Shown here in pieces: positions 46,618 to 60,887 of a stretch of DNA of 64,000 bases. This DNA is from Stramonita haemastoma (lineage: Eukaryota > Mollusca > Gastropoda > Neogastropoda > Muricidae). The stretch lies in the NCBI GenBank assembly GCA_030674155.1, contig CM060334.1:32129348-32193347 (forward strand). The letters are read 5' to 3'. A model generated the notes under the pieces. It did no database searches and was not told where the DNA came from. It saw nothing but the letters and a program-made list of their open reading frames with translations. Position 1 is the first letter of the stretch; the number at the start of each line of letters is the position of its first letter. A program made the position numbers and the translations under genes.

Positions 46618-46722
46618 ATATTGTTTATAGCCATGCCAACCACGAAAGCCATATCAGGGCTGTCACCTCATTCAGTTTCAGTGGCTCCAGTAACTTTCAA
46701 CTTCAGGTTCAAATCGAACACC
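46618..46722 (+). repeat. Dispersed repeat copy plus poly-C/CA tract
   Basis: The copy of the family at 3996-4103: 'ttgtttatagcc', 'catatcagggctgtcacctc', 'cagtggctccag' and a 'ggttcaaatc' end resembling a B box. It is followed by poly-C (46731-46754) and (CA)n. It is antisense to DMXL, as the copy in the left half is antisense to the receptor. Confidence 0.75.
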
Positions 46723-46737
46723 AAAGACTCCCCCCCC

Positions 46738-46784
<47 letters not shown>

Positions 46785-46816
46785 ACACACACAAAAACCC
46801 AACCTCTAATACTTAC

Positions 46817-46877
46817 AGTATTGCAAAGTGGGATGCGAGCCAATCTTCCGAACCCCTTGCAGTGTTCGCACCATTGT
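46817..46877 (-). CDS. DMXL: DMXL exon: TLQGVRKIGSHPTLQY
   Basis: Acceptor gatgaacag and donor gtaagt (perfect). 20 codons plus the first base of Tyr: TMVRTLQGVRKIGSHPTLQY. It joins YYLTGSADGS of exon 45444-45574 exactly in phase. A short exon, but the family pattern (xxGVKKIxSHPTxxYYLTG) makes it secure. Confidence 0.85.
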
Positions 46878-47212
46878 CTGTTCATCAACAAAGAAACAGA
46901 ATCCAAACAATGTAACAAAATAAAACTACTCAGTTCAAAATGACTTTCTCCACATCAAAATGATAAATTATGTGTGGCAACACCTGTAATTTCACACGAC
47001 AAAGGATGAAACAAAACAACATGAGAATTAGCAACCCAGAGTTCAAATCATATCAATTCTAAAATAGCACTGACCTCATTTTACGTTAGAGAGCATCGCA
47101 AATTCAAAATGGCATTAACTTTAATTTAATCTACTTTAGATAATATCAGCGTCTACAGTCTGCAAAAGTAGACTACATGCACTATTACTCCACCATCCCA
47201 CTATCTACCCAC

Positions 47213-47274
<62 letters not shown>

Positions 47275-48216
47275 ACACACACACACAACACACACACAGC
47301 ACGCTCACAGAAATTGAAACTATGTTAACTCTACAAGTCTCTGAAGATGAAAGACACAAATCCAAAGCAGTGTGTTTTCTTTTTTATGACAGTGGAATGA
47401 AACCATTTGTGGGGAAGCACAGGACTGTGAACACCTTCCTTTCCATTTTTTTGTTCATTAATGTGTTAAAATATCAGAATTATTTTTCAGAAAAAAAAAA
47501 ATACTCACTAAAAAACATTTTGCACATAAGGACTTTGATTTTTGAAATCATAAACTAAAACCAAATGACAAGTTAAAAACAAAACAAAACTTTAAAAATT
47601 TACCAGTAAATAGAGGACGAGTTTATCACCTGTCACTTTGAATTCATTGACCTAGAAAACGCATCCCATTATTAAAATCCTTTTTCCTTCCATTCCTATT
47701 TGCAAAAGCTGTGAACACAGCCTTGAAAATACCTTCTTACTGAACACTGACATGGATCAACATTTGAATTTACTTCTCCAGACCTGGCATTGTCGACTAT
47801 CACAAATCATTTCTTCTTTATCACTGATACAGAGATTCAGTGCTAGATATTTCCACAAACAAAACTCTCAGCTGATGCTATTATTTTTTTCATAAAATCG
47901 TGCTATGAATTTCTTTTTATAGCCTTCATTTTTCAGTCAGTTTAATTTGCACATATTTTTGTTATTTTCAGCATTATTTGTTCAGTGATCATGTCTAATC
48001 AAGCTAATTTTTGGAAAAATACTTAAAGGGTATCATGCCCTGCTACTTAAAAAAAACCCTCAACAAATGCAAAAAGTGAAACAAAACTGATCGGTATGTG
48101 TGACCTCTACTATAGTGCTAGTACTATCATATACTAGGAGTGGTTTTTACAGAGGGAAAACATACACAACAGAAAAATCACACATCTATTCTAGCACATG
48201 TGCAAATGAGTGCTCT

Positions 48217-48287
<71 letters not shown>

Positions 48288-48300
48288 ACACACACACACA

Positions 48301-48359
<59 letters not shown>

Positions 48360-48784
48360 TATTGTGGTGAATGTTATCGAACATTTGGATTCTTGAAAAA
48401 AAAACACCAAAAACCCTTATTCAGCAATCAAGACAAATTAAAACGAATGAAAATAAAGAACAGAGAGCATGAAGATGGCAGAGTAAATCCTATCCATCCT
48501 CATACTGCAGACTGCAATGTAAGCTGTTAATTATAAAATCTATTCATTGTGCTGAAACCAAAAAAATCCTAATATAGACTATAAGTTATAACACACTTTG
48601 GTAATTCAGTCACACAATCATATCATCACACGTTTCTAACTTCTTACTGTACTGTTGTTGTTTTTATTCTGGGGGGTGGGGGGTGAAGGGGTGTTAGTAG
48701 ATCTAAAATACACACAACCGTAAAGGATGAAGGTTATTTTTCTATGCTACTACTTCACTTGACAGTCCGTATGAAAATAACTAA

Positions 48785-48861
<77 letters not shown>
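47213..48861 (-). repeat. Cluster of CA and CT microsatellites
   Basis: (CA)n at 47215-47300, (CT)n/(CA)n compound at 48211-48357, and (CA)n at 48786-48861. All sit in the 4.1-kb intron between exons 51002-51085 and 46817-46877; no gene is seen in 46900-51000. Confidence 0.97.
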
Positions 48862-51001
48862 ATCTTCAACACAAACTGAATCTGATTGATTCCAAATACA
48901 GCTGAGGTATGGAGGTTACATATCAACTAAACAACAGGTGCTTTTGCTGTTACAGGGAAAACAAAAACACCACCACAACAACCTAATATGCGGTACACAA
49001 CAGGATCATACCTCTAACACACAACTCTGGTTTCATATAAGAGTATGAAACAAATGGTTTTACAAGGTGACTTTGGTAACAAATCAGTACAATTGACGAA
49101 AGTGTAGTTTATACAGTGTGTGTGTGGTGGTGTGTGAGTGTGTGTGTGTGTGTGTGTGTAATGTAAAGATGGATTTTGTCAGGATGAGATGTAAAGAAAG
49201 ATACATATAGATACATTTTACCTACAGACAAGAAAATCGAACAAACAGTTTAACACTGTAGCCAGAATTAGCTATATTCTATCAAGTTTATGCATCAGGA
49301 AACAGAATTACTCTTAAAGATCCAATAGAACATACATAGTACTTATTTTCATTGACAAGATCACTGCCTACAGCTGACTGGTGAAGAAAGTGATAAAGAT
49401 GGATTCAAAATAGTAGCTGGAATTCACATCATTTGATTTGGGGTTACCAATACATCATATTTCACACCTTCAGTATAGGCCAGAAAATGGACAGTTTAGC
49501 TAATGACACACTACCCTTTCCACCAGCAGTTTGGATGGACCATTCAAACCAACCTATTTGTTTAGAGAAGTGACAAACTGCCACAGAAAACATTTGAAAG
49601 ATGTGAAACATAAAGGCTGCTGGAAGCCATGAGGTCTCAATCACACACACAAGATACACATGCTCACACATGGAACAGGACCATAAGCTTCAAGCTGAGT
49701 ATTGGTTGGCTGGGAAGATGTGAGTTATCTGTTTGAGACAGATCATCACTTATTCCAAAAGATGGTTGAACCACACTTCAAGCAATTTGAGACATATGTT
49801 TACAGCAACTTGACAGATGATCCACATGAGATCCGTTTTGCCCTGACATACGATTCAGGGGCCTAGTGATCACCCCTTCAGATCTATAGCCAAACTTTCC
49901 AGATGAAGATTAGTTTAGGCCTTGTGAACTGTGTGAAGGTGATCAAGGTTGCTTTCTCTTATCACACTGTCACCATGGCATGTTCTCATGGTGTGCTACA
50001 GTCCGACAACTGGCAAAGTCTATGTATTATGAGGTCTGCTTGGTAACGACTTTGCTTTGATGTATTCCACATTGAACTCCCCATTTCAAAAACTTTTTTT
50101 TTCACTCCAACAATCTATATAAATAACACCCTGATACCCCCAAATATTTCTCTTGCAGTAGATCGATAGTACTCAACATTCAACATGGACAGGAGGGGGG
50201 TGTTAGGTATCTTTCCTGGGCTTCTTTAACAAAAAATGACAATGGAGAGAGACATTAAAGCAATCAAGGGCAGACAAACACAGTGTGCAGTGGACAAGGG
50301 AAAGCTCTGCTACAACCCATACCCCTGCCCCATAATCCAAGTAGACATTACTGGTTTAGTTAGTCCGAACAGCATCCCTCAAACCCTACAGCACTAAGGG
50401 ATCATGTAGACATGTTAATAAAATATTTAGATAAGTAGAAGGAGCAAGTACCAGCAAGTCTAAGGAGGTAGGTCATTCATGAGCTGCGGTGGAGGGAAGT
50501 ATTTTTCTTTATTTGGCTACGGTCTAAAAATTAATAATAACAAACTATTCCAGTTTTCAGTTATTTTGTTCAGTTCACACCGCACTACAGATGACAGAAT
50601 ACCACAGGCTTTCACAGAGATAACAGCTGACAGGAATACGCCAATAGACTGGTCATGCCTTGCCGTGCAAACAAACAAACAAAATCCAAACAGCAGCTAC
50701 ACGAGAAGGAAGGGGGGTAAATATATCACAACAAAAAGCAACAACATCAAGAAAAGCAACAACACACTATGTTCCATTTAAGGACCATTTTGAAAAAAAA
50801 GGTATTGGGCAAACGCACTGGGCATCTCACACTGTGCTTAGGATTCTGAGTATATGCTCAACATAAGGAAAGTAGGTCCACTAAGAGAGGAACGGTCTTT
50901 CCAGTATCCAACAGCAAACTGCACGGCATCACGACAGGTCCACGTGTGTCCAGCACTACACACTCACTACCCAACATCCATCAGAGCTAGGGCTGACTCA
51001 C

Positions 51002-51085
51002 CGTCTTGATCAGGCGATGGCTGCGATCTAAGATACAGTGGGACATGCCAGGTGTCTGGATGCCTAAGTTACTCAAACTCTTTAC
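51002..51085 (-). CDS. DMXL: DMXL exon: QTPGMSHCILDRSHRLIKT
   Basis: Acceptor ggacacag and donor gtgagt. 28 codons in phase 0: VKSLSNLGIQTPGMSHCILD and RSHRLIKT. It follows exon 53993-54155 and precedes TMVRTLQG. It has no recognised domain of its own but the phases and the conserved-looking ends fit DMXL. The assignment rests mainly on context. Confidence 0.78.
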
Positions 51086-53992
51086 CTGTGTCCACAATGC
51101 CGCAGCACAGACAGAGAACCCAGCAGAGGGCGTCAATCAAAGTAAAACACCCATATCAATGCTGTCAGTGTTGCTGTTTTCGTCCACATTTCACAACACA
51201 AACAACTCGCCCTGGGCTTGCTTTTAAAACGCTCATTTTATCAAGCAAAACCAAAAAAAACCAGAACAAAACAAAAACTATAACAAAGAAAAAAAAATTC
51301 CATAACTCCAACCAAACTGAAACATTCCCCCAACAACTTCAAAACTGTCCACGACCAGGAAAAAAACGAACTAAAAATTCAATCTGAAACCACAAAGAAA
51401 TTGAAAACACATTGTTGGCTGTATGTACATCAAAAAAAAGTTTCTGTATCCAGTCCCCACTTACCAAAACTCAAAGAAAAAAGTGAAATGAAAAAAAAAA
51501 AAAGAGAAAAAGGTATCAGCAAATGTACAGCAGAGGTTCCAGTATTTCAAGAAGGAATATTTTATAAAAACAAAAACAAAAAAAACCCAGGCCAAGCTAC
51601 ATTTTTCTAAACTGAAATGTTATTAACTCAAGCAAGGACAGTTTTACCCCTTTCAGTCCATATCCCTGACCAACAATGTCCCCTTCAATTGCCATTTTAG
51701 ATATCAAAGCTGTGGGGGGTAGGGGGTGCCTTTTATCCTTGAAAACAAAGTTGTAGGGAAAAAGCAACAAAGGGTGGGTGGGGGTGATGGAGGTCTCATT
51801 AAAAATTTCTTTTTAGATGCATTAAAAGAAAAATCAGTGGCTTTAGGGCTTCCTCTCAACAGTCTCTGCAGATTCTCGTGTTGGCAGTTTGTTGGCTCAG
51901 TTCACTGTCAATGAATTTTAACTTCTCTTTTGACACATCCCATAATTTAGCATTACACAACCTCATTCTTTCTTCTTTTCTTTGCTTGCTTAATCTGAAC
52001 TTTGCCAAGGCAACTATAGCAACAACAAAGAAAATAATACTATATGCTTTTTTCTTTGACGCTTTAGGTTAATAGTTCCTTTTGAGTACACTTGCCTCTA
52101 GCTGCTTCATTATAGATACAAACTCATAATAACCCCCCACCCCCCTTTCACCTATTTTTTTGTGGCAGACCACACTGATTTGTGGTTTCTACTTTTTATG
52201 TTTTTGGGGGGTGTTTTTTTAATTTATTTTAACCTTTGTGTAATAAAAAGAAAAGCAACTGAAACACTATTTGTGGAACATCTAATCAGTAAACCATTCT
52301 TACGTACATGTGACTTTTTGTTTTCCAGCTAAGAAGCAAATTCATCAGACTGAATTTTTTTTATAATGAAAACAGTGAGGGCCAAAAGGACTGATCCCCA
52401 AAAAATTTAACACATTCAGTTTGTTTTTTTGTTTTTGTAAATCAACTGATCACTCTTCGGTAATCTAGAACGCAAAGCTTGATTCAGAATGTACAGCAAA
52501 AATGTAATATTGTCACTGAGCCTCTGCATGCTTTGCTTAAGATAAAGGAAATGGTCGGAGAAAGAAAGAGAGAGAGATAAAAAAAAAGGGGGGATATAAG
52601 TATATATACATAATGATAAATGACATATTTCAAAGTTAAAACACAGAAAGCACTCCAAGAAAATCTCACCATCTTGGACGGCAGTTTGGGCTGCAGACAC
52701 AATGGTAATAAGGACACGATTGTTAAGGACAAAACAACCCTTTTTTTTTTTTTTTACACAGAGGGTTTCCAAGCCAACAAGTCATTCCTTTATTAATGGT
52801 ACACACTGAAGGGTTAAAGTCACGCAATCTTCATTTAATACCATTATCATCATCCATGTCAGCAGATAGGAACATCCTTCTTAGAATATCATCTCACTTG
52901 TATTGTGATTTATCAAATGTACAAGTTTGGTTGGTTAGCAATATGCAATGGAACACACATGCGTGTAGTGTACATACATTACATACATATATATATATAT
53001 ACAAAAGGCTTGTTTAGATAGATGAATACAAAGACACACAGGTTATTATACTATCAGTTGGTATAAGATTTATTAAATACAGAATATCTGTCTTATTTTT
53101 CTTTGAATACATGAGTGGATAGATAGCAGCATAGATAGCAAAAAGATGCACTTCATACTTCTCACAATCCACTAGAATCTTCACACATGTAAGTGCAAGG
53201 GCAAAATGCAGATCAATACCACATTTATGGGGGCCACACGCATGTATGCATGCGCGCGCATTCACACACACAAACACAACACACACACACACACATCACA
53301 CACATTGGCCACAGGGAAGATGAATTATCTTCACAAAGCCATTGACTTCTCTCTCTAGTAAAGTTGGTGGGTTGTTTTTTTTTAAAGTTAAGACTTCATT
53401 CTTAGAGAAGGACAAAAGTCATCACTACACTAAGAAAGGGGTGAGAGGGTTCTTGAATTAATGACAAACAGGATTTTCTCATGCACTCACCAATGCTGTG
53501 ACTGAACAGCAATAATGGTAGGAGGAATGGGGAATAGGAAGAAAAAAGGGGAGGAAAGAAGGAGGGAGGGAGGACAAGAAAGAGCAAAGGGAGATACTCT
53601 CATAGAGACATAAATAGAGGAGGAGAAAGAGAGAGGGCTCACAAGCAACAGTGACTCAACAGCTGTTCTGGTAAATCTGTCCTTTTTACAATTTTTCTCT
53701 CTCTCTTTTTTTTTTTTTTTTTAGAGTTGGGAAACACTAACCATTAAGGCTTCATGTCTATAAAACATGTACAAGTAATCACAATCAATGACTGTTTTGG
53801 GACGATAAGCTCAGCAGAGAATTAAACTTTTTTGAATGGTTGAGAACATAAACCTTCCTAATTCAGTAATCCCGATTAATAATCAGCATGCAAACAGCAT
53901 CAGCAGCAGAGAGTTAGGGAAACAAACAAACAATATGACATCCTCTACAACAGTAACGATGATGGCGGCCAAGGCTGGGAGGGACGACTTAC

Positions 53993-54155
53993 CACGCTGG
54001 ATCCCCGGCCTGTCTGCAACCCTTGCACGGAGCCGGCAGGGGAGGGGAGGTAGGGGGTGCTGGGTGTCTGGGTGCCGCTGATGGGCTGGGGGGTGTCCTG
54101 TGGGGTGTGCACCACCAGAAACTCGGGCATGGTTTCCGTCACGTTGTTCAGGGGG
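53993..54155 (-). CDS. DMXL: DMXL exon: proline/threonine-rich linker (MPEFLVVHTPQ)
   Basis: Acceptor gtgtgtgtgtggcag and donor gtaagt. One base completes an Arg codon, then 54 codons: PLNNVTETMPEFLVVHTPQD, then a Pro/Thr/Ser-rich stretch with PSTPYLPSPAGS and ending RGSSV. The NNxTETMPEFLVVH block is, to my recollection, conserved in DMXL proteins and links the central region to the C-terminal propeller. The acceptor is another TG-repeat type. Confidence 0.87.
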
Positions 54156-54865
54156 CTGCCACACACACACACACACACAGTCAGTCATTACAATGCTGTA
54201 CCAAAATAACTCTCTCCTGCTTCTGTCCCTCTTGCCAGCAAGTCAAAAAGACTTGTCAAACTTTTCTCCTTTTTTTATTTTTTAAAGCAAACCAGAACCT
54301 GAGCCAGCTACAAACTGTGAGCTTGACCTTCCCTTGTTGTTGAGATGATGAGGTCTGTATTGCGAGTCTCTATGCAGAAAAAAAAAAAAAGGCTATAGAT
54401 GTCTACCACCCCTATCCTCAGCCAAACTTGCCTGCTTCCATTGGAAGGAAGTGGGTTGGAATAGTGAATCCAATTTAGAGATCCCACGAGCAATGTTTCA
54501 CATTCAAACTGCCTTATCTCCTTACCTGAAAGACACTGCAATACAAAATACACACTGTGTACATTTCCAAACAGCACTCATACAACATGTTTGCTCCCAA
54601 TACATTCCTATACAAACAAAACAAATCTTCTAAACAAGATAAACAAACAAAAAAATAGTAGATGGAAATAAGGGTCGGTCTAAAATAAATCATGGAGACA
54701 CCAAGACAAATATATAAATGCTGTACCTGTATTCCAATATAAATATGAATCCCACAAGCTGAGCTACACAAAATCAAACCATGATGTAAAGCCTTGCCAA
54801 CCACATAGTCCACTGGCAGCCATATATGATACAAACTGGAAACCCCATGTGTGTGTCTGTGTGTG

Positions 54866-55195
54866 TTTATTTATTTTATTCTTTTATATCGAGGACAATG
54901 GAATAAGCAATCATGTGCTTTTTTCATCCAGTCCCCATGTGTATGCAGTTGTGTAAATATCTGTTCCCACTGGCACACAATGGCCTACTCTTACGAAAAG
55001 CGGAACAGGATTTAACGTGTGCGCAAGACATTCTGCGTGCATTCGCACACAGGGCCTCGGTTTACAGTCTCATCCAAAAGACATTTGGGGAGAGTGGAGT
55101 CAGCACTGATGTTAACTCCAGGGAAAAAATCCCCTCAAACAGGAATCGAACTCGGGTCGTCAAATTGCGAGCGCAATGTTCTGCGTGCGCATGCA
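54866..55195 (-). mobile_element. tRNA-derived SINE, second copy
   Basis: Aligns by eye with 13431-13770 along its whole length: 'tatcgaggacaatggaataagc', 'caatggcctactcttacgaa', 'gcctcggtttacagtctcat' and 'gatgttaactccaggg'. The tRNA-like head on the - strand has a B box 'gagttcgattcc'. Adjacent are (TGCG/TGCA)n tracts at 55195-55345. It lies in the DMXL intron upstream of exon 53993-54155, in sense orientation to the gene. Confidence 0.85.
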
Positions 55196-56222
55196 CCGCG
55201 CATGCGTGCATGCGTGCGTGCGTGCGTGCGTGTTGTGTGTGTGTGTGTGTGTGTGTGCGTGCGTGCATGCTTGCAAGCATGCTTGCATGCATGTGTGTGT
55301 GTATAATTATGTGCATGCAATGATGCATGTGTGTGTGTCATGCGTACCATGCATGTGTGTAAACTGAAGTCACTGCCCCACATTACCCAACACATCATAA
55401 AACTACCTCATTCAGCTGACATGCAATGATGTACCTTTGATACAAATCTGTTGTGACCCACCATCCTCCATTTCCACCCCCACAATCCCCTAAAAACAAC
55501 CCCCCCCCCCACCCCCCCTAAAAAACAAAAACAAAACAAAACCCCAAACCAAATTTTATTTTTAAAAATATAAAAAATTAGCATATTTCTGCTGCCCATA
55601 AAAATGGTACACTTAGCAATGAAATTACGTAAAGCAGATAAAACATACTAAAACAAAAACCAACTTTCTAACATGCATGTATACACAAAGAGGATGTGTA
55701 CAAATTACTGGATACCATACACCTTATTTCACTGCAGTTTTAGATATCAACAGGAATGTAAACAAAAATTATGCATAGATATGACAACCCCGTCAATGTC
55801 ACTTTTCTCCCATGTTCCACATGCATGTCAATAATTACTCAATTTACTGTCAACTATTGTAAAATGCAGTTGTTTGTTTTGTTAGGTAGGCAAGAAAAAA
55901 AAAATTAAGAAACAAATTCATGCAAGTACATGTAAGCACACTGCTTGCACAAATAATACATTAGCACACCTATTAAGGCAAATGAGCAAATAGGCATAGG
56001 CAGACAGAAAAAAACTTTCAAAAGAAAAAACTTTTGGTACAAACAAAAACATTTTCATAGAAATTTCAGTGTCCGCTATATATTGATTACCATACAGAAT
56101 ATATAACACAGACTCAGAACACACATAAACAGTGAAGAGTATAATGAATAAAATAGAAAGGCAGAAGAGTTTCAGAAACTGTCATAAGTGATCATGGTAA
56201 ACAAAAATGAAAATCATAAACG

Positions 56223-56257
<35 letters not shown>

Positions 56258-57255
56258 ACAAAAACCCATCACAATTAAAAATCAAAACAAAAAAATACCC
56301 GATCTCCACCAACAAAAAAATTCAGCAAACAGTGGAAAACATTCCACAAAAAATAACCATAAAATTACTCTAAAGAAAATATAAGGTCTCCAGCAAAGTC
56401 TGACAGTCACTTTCCTAGTTTCTCAGTCTATACAGTAATAACTAATATGAAAAAAACCCATTAAAATGTCACATTAACACTCTTCCATACTATTAGTTTT
56501 TTACTCTGAATTTGGACACAAGCTGCAGAGATGGTCAACTTCTAGAAAGGTCCAGGAAAGCAGTAGGACCAGAACCAAACAGTAGAATTCACTCTGCCTT
56601 CAAGCAGGTTCAACAAGCCTGTATTAAGTCAGCTGCAAGGCACTCTGGCAACTGAAGGAAAAAAAGCTCCTACAACTGAAAGCCAACCCTCAATGAGAAA
56701 CAAATAAATCAATGTCAATATCATACTACTATCAATCACCACTGATCCAAGTGAAAGGGGCTGTTCAGAGTTTGCTGGCAGCTACACATAACTCTAACTT
56801 CAATTATGGCAGCTAAGAAACTTTTAATTTAGTGCTTTATTTTATTTGTTTCTTTTTTTTTTTACATTACACACACACACACGCACGCATACACGCATGC
56901 ATACACACACACTCGCGCACACACACACACGGGATTGTCTTTGTGTCATTGACTTCACTTTCACACATGTGCATACATGTGCACAGGTGTGCATGTATGC
57001 ACATTAACATATACACGTAAAAGTGGAGAGAAAAAACATAAAAACATTCACACATGCATGCATGTTCCCATATATGATACATACCTATTGCCTCACACTC
57101 ACACATTATCATCCACTTTTTCAGCCATTTAGACAAACAGACACCAACACAGCCAGACATAATACAAACATACTATTACACATTAAATACTGTATACACT
57201 TAATTGCTCACTCTTCTCTTTTTTCTAACCAGTATATAATGTGCGCATGAGCAAT

Positions 57256-57257
<2 letters not shown>

Positions 57258-57299
<42 letters not shown>

Positions 57300-57315
57300 C
57301 ACACACACACACACA

Positions 57316-57395
<80 letters not shown>

Positions 57396-57410
57396 AACAC
57401 TCGCACACAA
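57258..57410 (-). repeat. CT/CA compound microsatellite
   Basis: (CT)n from 57259 to 57292 followed by interrupted (CA)n to about 57400. Flanking 55346-57760 is intron; a (TA)n patch sits at 56230-56253. No exon seen. Confidence 0.96.
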
Positions 57411-57767
57411 ACACTCGCATGCATACACACATACTCAAAGAGAAAGACAGACACAGAGAGAAATGCAGCCTGTCCTATGTTTAAGCAGATGCAACAGCAA
57501 CTAAAATCCAAGCATATTTCAAGTTCAAAAATAACAGAAAAAGAAGTGAAAAAACTCAAAAACAGTTAAATGAATTTTCACTAGTTACATACTTGAAACA
57601 AAAGAAACAAAGCCAGTGATATGAATAAGAGTATCTTAACCAAAGAAAACCATAATGAAACATAACTGTATGCTTTAAACCCCTTCCCAACTAAAAAATA
57701 AATCCCGACTCCGATCGGCAGGGCACGCATACAAGTTGCGTATGAGCCACTGACGGAAAAGTCTCAC

Positions 57768-57928
57768 CGCTTGACAATTATATCACCACTACATGTGCAC
57801 ACAGCACTTAGTTTGCGTTCCCGTGGTACTACCGGCATTACTGGGATGTCCCCCACACTGTTAACACGACGCTTCTGAAAACTGAAATGCAACCAGCCAT
57901 CCTTCCGCATCAGTGGCACCAGTACAAA
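57768..57928 (-). CDS. DMXL: DMXL exon: DGWLHFSFQKRR
   Basis: Acceptor ttgttgcaaaag at 57929, with a (TTG)n tract instead of polypyrimidine, and donor gtgaga at 57767. 53 codons plus two bases of Arg: FVLVPLMRKDGWLHFSFQKR, RVNSVGDIPVMPVVPRERKL, SAVCTCSGDIIVK. It joins PLNNVTETMP in phase. Reading without the intron would hit a stop just after the donor, which supports the splice. Placed in DMXL by phase and position; the sequence itself is less distinctive. Confidence 0.8.
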
Positions 57929-59775
57929 CTTTTGCAACAACAACAACAACAACAACAACACAGCAAGATGTACTGAAGACAGTCATGCTTTCTGTTTCTG
58001 ACACGTCATAAGAAATGTTTGATTCGCAAACATTCACCACTCTTAACTGGTAAGTAATTACAAACTATCTCTGATTTTTTTTCATTAACTCAGAACTTGT
58101 CAGTAACTTTATGTTAACATACTTACACAGTCCATGTTATAATAGTCTACTTCCTAAAGATCAGCAAAAATGTTTACCCTGGTTAAATTTTTAAAAAAGG
58201 AGAAAAAAAGAATGATGAGAGATAATGAGAGCTACCCAAGATAAGTACGGCAAACACAGCATCCAATATAAATACAAAGTTTATCAATATTTAATCATCA
58301 TTTCATCAAGACTCAGAGGTTATTATTACTTGCAGACTTGTCTATGCCTCTTTCCATGCTTGATTTATAGTTTGAATACAAAAATAAAAAAGTTACTCCC
58401 TAAATAAGTAAACATTATCAACTTTGTTATCCAATACTAAAATTAATTCACAAAGGGCACACTCCAAATGACATACTGATGGTCACTTTGCACACACAGC
58501 TGAGTATATCGGTGGGCAAACAACAACTGAAAAAGGACCAGAGCCCAAAATCATAATGCAGGGAAGGGTTGAGCAGTGAACGGTCACACAAAAGTAAAGA
58601 TCTGTTTTCAGGTAAAAACAAAGTGTCTTCTCAGGTATAGCACCCATTGTATACAGCTTCTGCAAGTCTCAGGGCTCAAAAAACGGGGAGAAAAAAAAAA
58701 ACAACTTCTCCCAACACATAGCTGACCTAAAAAAAATACAAAAAAACCCTTAAAAATCTGGATTTACAGGTCAGCAAGTGGAAAACAATAAGCACAATGA
58801 ATGAATGAATAAAAAAAAATAATAATAAAATAATGAAATAAAGAAATCAAATAAAACAGACTGTGCAACAACTGTTTACACCATGTACCACATTGGATTC
58901 TTTTGAAATGACCATCACCTGTACACAATCTTTATAAATAAGAAATATATATTAATGTATTTTTAACAGGCCTCCCAAGCAAACAACAGTAACTGAAAAC
59001 CGTCATTAATGCCAGAGTATTCTCCTTCCATTTGCATTGTAATTATAATGATCATGAATGAAATATTGAAAATACTTTCTCCTCAGATCTGCTTTACCTG
59101 CAATTCCATCTACTATACCAGCAAAACCAGGACTTGGTAAATAAAAGCGTAAGAATCAAGATGGGTACCAGCACAGATAAAAACAAAAGGATAAAACCAC
59201 ATGAATACACCTACACACCTGACAAAGACCTGACTGAAAAGAATGGGGATAGGTAATAGATGCAGGAGTTCTGTATGCACTGGAGCAGAAGGAGGAGGAA
59301 GGGGGAGAGAGAAGAAGCAGCTACTCACACAAACTAAAAAAAAAAAAAATTTTTAATTGAAATTAAGTATCAAACTTTCTAAGGTTCATTGGCCAATCTT
59401 TAACAAAAGGAATCACCTAAAATGGACTATACTACACCTAAAGTACAACTGTTAAGTTTACATCCCCTTACATCTAGTTAATTGTACATCAAGAGTATTA
59501 CAAATATTTATACGATACTAAGTTCCCATTTACTAAGTGAAACGTTTAATGATGAATACACCATGCTCAACAGAACTCTGACCAAAGAAAATTCCAAATC
59601 TAGAATATTCATCAATAAAATGTAAATTAAAAAAAATATCTAAAAGCCCCCCCCCCCCCCCCCCCCCCTTCCTCTTAAAAAAAAAAGTAGAATAATATGA
59701 TGGAGTTCAGTCTATGTGATGCACATGCATTATATATGCGCACTCATGTGTGTGCATGTATACATGTATACACAC

Positions 59776-59855
59776 ACCAATCCAATCCAATGACTTTGCG
59801 TAGAGCCCCGCTGACCGCACAGGCCATGTGGGGACTATCACCTCGTCATATTTTA
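59776..59855 (+). repeat. Dispersed repeat copy (diverged)
   Basis: ccaatccaatgactttgcg, agagccccgctgaccgcac and aggcc resemble the copy at 20895-20988. The core is altered. Antisense to DMXL. Poly-C at 59647-59668 lies nearby. The stretch 57929-60815 contains no exon I can support. Confidence 0.7.
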
Positions 59856-60815
59856 AAACTCATTAAAACTGTGCGACTATACTGTTTAAAATGGGGTATA
59901 AAACCAATTTGACTGTCCTTGCTTGTATTGACACCCTGGTCAACACTTACTCACACACTCACACTCACACACACACACCGAAGTACCAAATGCACTACAA
60001 CCCAAGCTAAAAAAAAAAAATTAAAAAAAAAAAGCCAGAGAACTATTGTGTTTTATCTCACATAACAAATTTGTGCTCTGACAGCTTGAAGATGCTACTT
60101 CCACCCACAATGGTACCCTGCCTCAAGAAAGAAGGTGCAGTCTCAGATTTCAAAACATGTCACTTTTTAAAAATATCTCAGGCCATATGCACCATAGGAA
60201 CCATTCCAATTCCGAGATATATATACAACTTCCTAAGGTCTCCAACAGAATATATTTCTCCGATTAAGTAGAATGAGTCACTGCAGCCCATGAAATGCAC
60301 TGTCATAGTTCACAAAATGCATCAATCAGATCCATAAATCACGTCACTCCACCCATAATTCATACCTCTCTCCAGCCTCTCCCCCCCCCCCTGCTTTTCC
60401 ACCTGCCCCTCCCTTTGGGAGGAAAAAATAACCCAACCCCACCAGTTAATATATTATAATAAATGTGCTCAATTTTTAAAAGTCAATACTTTTGTGCTAG
60501 TTATTTTTAAAATACACTTAGGAAAAGATACACAATCCAAAAATACATATCCACAAAAAAATGCAGATTTTCTCTGATTATCTACAAAGAAACCCATAAT
60601 TATGTCACATGCCATAATATGATATATACAGAGAAAATGACTGTTCCAGGGAGGTGGCAGGGACCAAAAGCAACTTGGGGACAATTTTTTGTTTTTTTTC
60701 TGAGTGGGATCTTTGAAATTGGGACTTTTTCCTTTTCTGTGGAATCTCAACTCCTGGGGGATTTAAACAAGTTTTTATTATAACTGAAAATGCTGACCAC
60801 TACATATGGGCTAAC

Positions 60816-60887
60816 TGCAAACTTAATCTTTACATCAGAATTTGCCATTGCAGAAACTACCATACATGGGGATTCAGGGGCATCCAC
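60816..60887 (-). CDS. DMXL: Probable DMXL exon: VDAPESPCMVVSAMANSD
   Basis: Acceptor ttgtatggcacag and donor gttagc, a weak match. 24 codons, phase 0 at both ends: VDAPESPCMVVSAMANSD then VKIKFA. Phase 0 agrees with exon 57768-57928. Short, low-complexity-free and open, but the donor is weak and no landmark motif is present. It could be a chance frame. Confidence 0.55.

Noticed and set aside
55195..55345. Z-DNA or regulatory GCATGC element
   Set aside because: Alternating purine-pyrimidine (TGCG/TGCA) tract could adopt Z-DNA, but it is a plain microsatellite beside a SINE and no other evidence for a role exists.
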